14,521 bases of DNA, from positions 1 through 14,521 of the forward strand of contig JAHECM010000126.1 of NCBI GenBank assembly GCA_024641725.1. The letters are read 5' to 3'. The notes under the pieces were generated by a model. The model was not told the origin of the DNA and searched no databases. It saw only the letters and a program-made list of their open reading frames with translations. Made by a program: the position numbers and the translations under genes. How positions within the stretch are numbered: position 1 is the stretch's first letter; each line of letters opens with the position of its first letter. Below, in pieces: positions 14,023-14,521 of the stretch. The DNA is from Limnohabitans sp. GTDB lineage: Bacteria; Pseudomonadota; Gammaproteobacteria; Burkholderiales; Burkholderiaceae_C.

Positions 14023-14122
14023 GGGGAGCTTTCAAAAAAGATGGGCGGTTGGGGGTGGACTGGCCAGGGCGTCAACCCAGACCATCGCGCACGGGGTGCG
14101 GCTCCCACCCAAGAGGGGGTGT

Positions 14123-14521
14123 TCACCAGCGTGCGCCAAAGGTCTGGCGCAGTTCATCCAGATCGGTGGCGCGCAGCGGTGGGGTGTGGGCTTGCAGCAG
14201 CGTGAGCCGCGCGGTCTCTTCGAGTTCTTCCAGCGTGGCCATGGCCGCCGCAGGCGTGTCGTGCCACACATTGGGCCCCAGGCGCGGCAGCATCACGGCG
14301 CGGATCGGTGTGCCTTGCGCAGCGTAGGCACGGATCAAGGCGGCCACTTCTTTGGCGGCATCGGGGCTGCCGGGGCGGTGGTAGCGCACCAAAGGCACGT
14401 GGCCCACCTTCATCACAAAGTAGGGCGTGATGGGTGGCAGCAACTCGGGGCCTTGCGCGTTCAGGCTCAGCGCCACGCAATGCGTGCTGTGGGTGTGGAT
14501 CACGCAGCGCGTGTCGGCATC
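14123..14521 (-). CDS. Class II aldolase/adducin protein, OtnC-like (5'-truncated)
   Basis: The frame is open to the window edge, so only the C-terminal 132 residues are seen of a family usually about 210-220 long. VIHTHSTHCVALS contains the His-x-His zinc pair of class II aldolases; TPYFVMKVGHVPLVRYHRPG and LEELEETARL resemble OtnC (YgbL), the 3-oxo-tetronate 4-phosphate decarboxylase. The usual downstream ANHGP segment, whose His is the third zinc ligand, reads PRLGPNVW here. Together with the isomerase gene downstream on the same strand, it suggests a D-/L-threonate-type or related sugar-acid pathway. The kinase and dehydrogenase expected for that pathway would lie beyond the window. Family is firm; substrate inferred; activity uncertain because of the substituted histidine. 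Confidence 0.8.
   Translation of the reverse strand, partial: DADTRCVIHTHSTHCVALSLNAQGPELLPPITPYFVMKVGHVPLVRYHRPGSPDAAKEVAALIRAYAAQGTPIRAVMLPRLGPNVWHDTPAAAMATLEELEETARLTLLQAHTPPLRATDLDELRQTFGARW

Noticed and set aside
14106..14121. CACCC/GGGTG hairpin between the aldolase and isomerase genes
   Set aside because: Only five base pairs, no T-run on the minus strand, and such pairings are common in G/C-rich spacers.

Overview
The window carries a nearly complete aerobic carbon monoxide oxidation (cox) locus. The host is probably a betaproteobacterium: GC is high, codon use is rich in TTG/CTG, and the CO sensor is of the RcoM type first described in Burkholderia. My best guess is Comamonadaceae, but this rests on general appearance only and the genus is not resolved.

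Layout, plus strand: the 3' part of a NodT/OprM-type outer-membrane efflux gene (1-948), unrelated to CO. Next is a single-component heme-PAS/LytTR regulator, RcoM (1030-1782). An AT-rich 196-bp control region (1783-1978) follows, with three C-N2-TT-N3-G direct repeats exactly 21 bp apart and several inverted repeats. Then comes a long co-directional operon: coxM, coxS, coxL (FAD, 2Fe-2S and Mo/Cu subunits of form I CO dehydrogenase), coxG (quinone/membrane link), coxD (AAA+), coxE (VWA), coxF (XdhC-like with a Cys-rich tail), a MocA-like cytidylyltransferase, a putative 2OG-Fe(II) oxygenase-like gene, a polytopic membrane protein in the place of coxK, and coxI (XdhC family). Spacings are short, and ATGA or longer overlaps occur at coxD/coxE and oxygenase/coxK. 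On the minus strand, convergent with coxI, lie a hydroxypyruvate (2-oxo-tetronate) isomerase and a truncated class II aldolase (OtnC type), an unrelated four-carbon sugar-acid module.

Working model: RcoM binds CO at its heme, occupies the triplet sites before coxM and switches on the operon. CoxMSL oxidises CO to CO2. CoxG passes electrons to the quinone pool. MocA makes the cytosine-dinucleotide form of the molybdenum cofactor. CoxD, CoxE, CoxF and CoxI insert or mature the Cu-S-Mo centre. The enzyme is genuine form I CODH because CoxL carries AYRCSFR with the copper-ligating Cys at 385. Most interesting points: the intact triplet operator with a perfect dyad abutting it, the duplicated SSCCGG motif in the CoxF tail, the oxygenase-like gene embedded in the operon, and an aldolase lacking the usual third zinc histidine.
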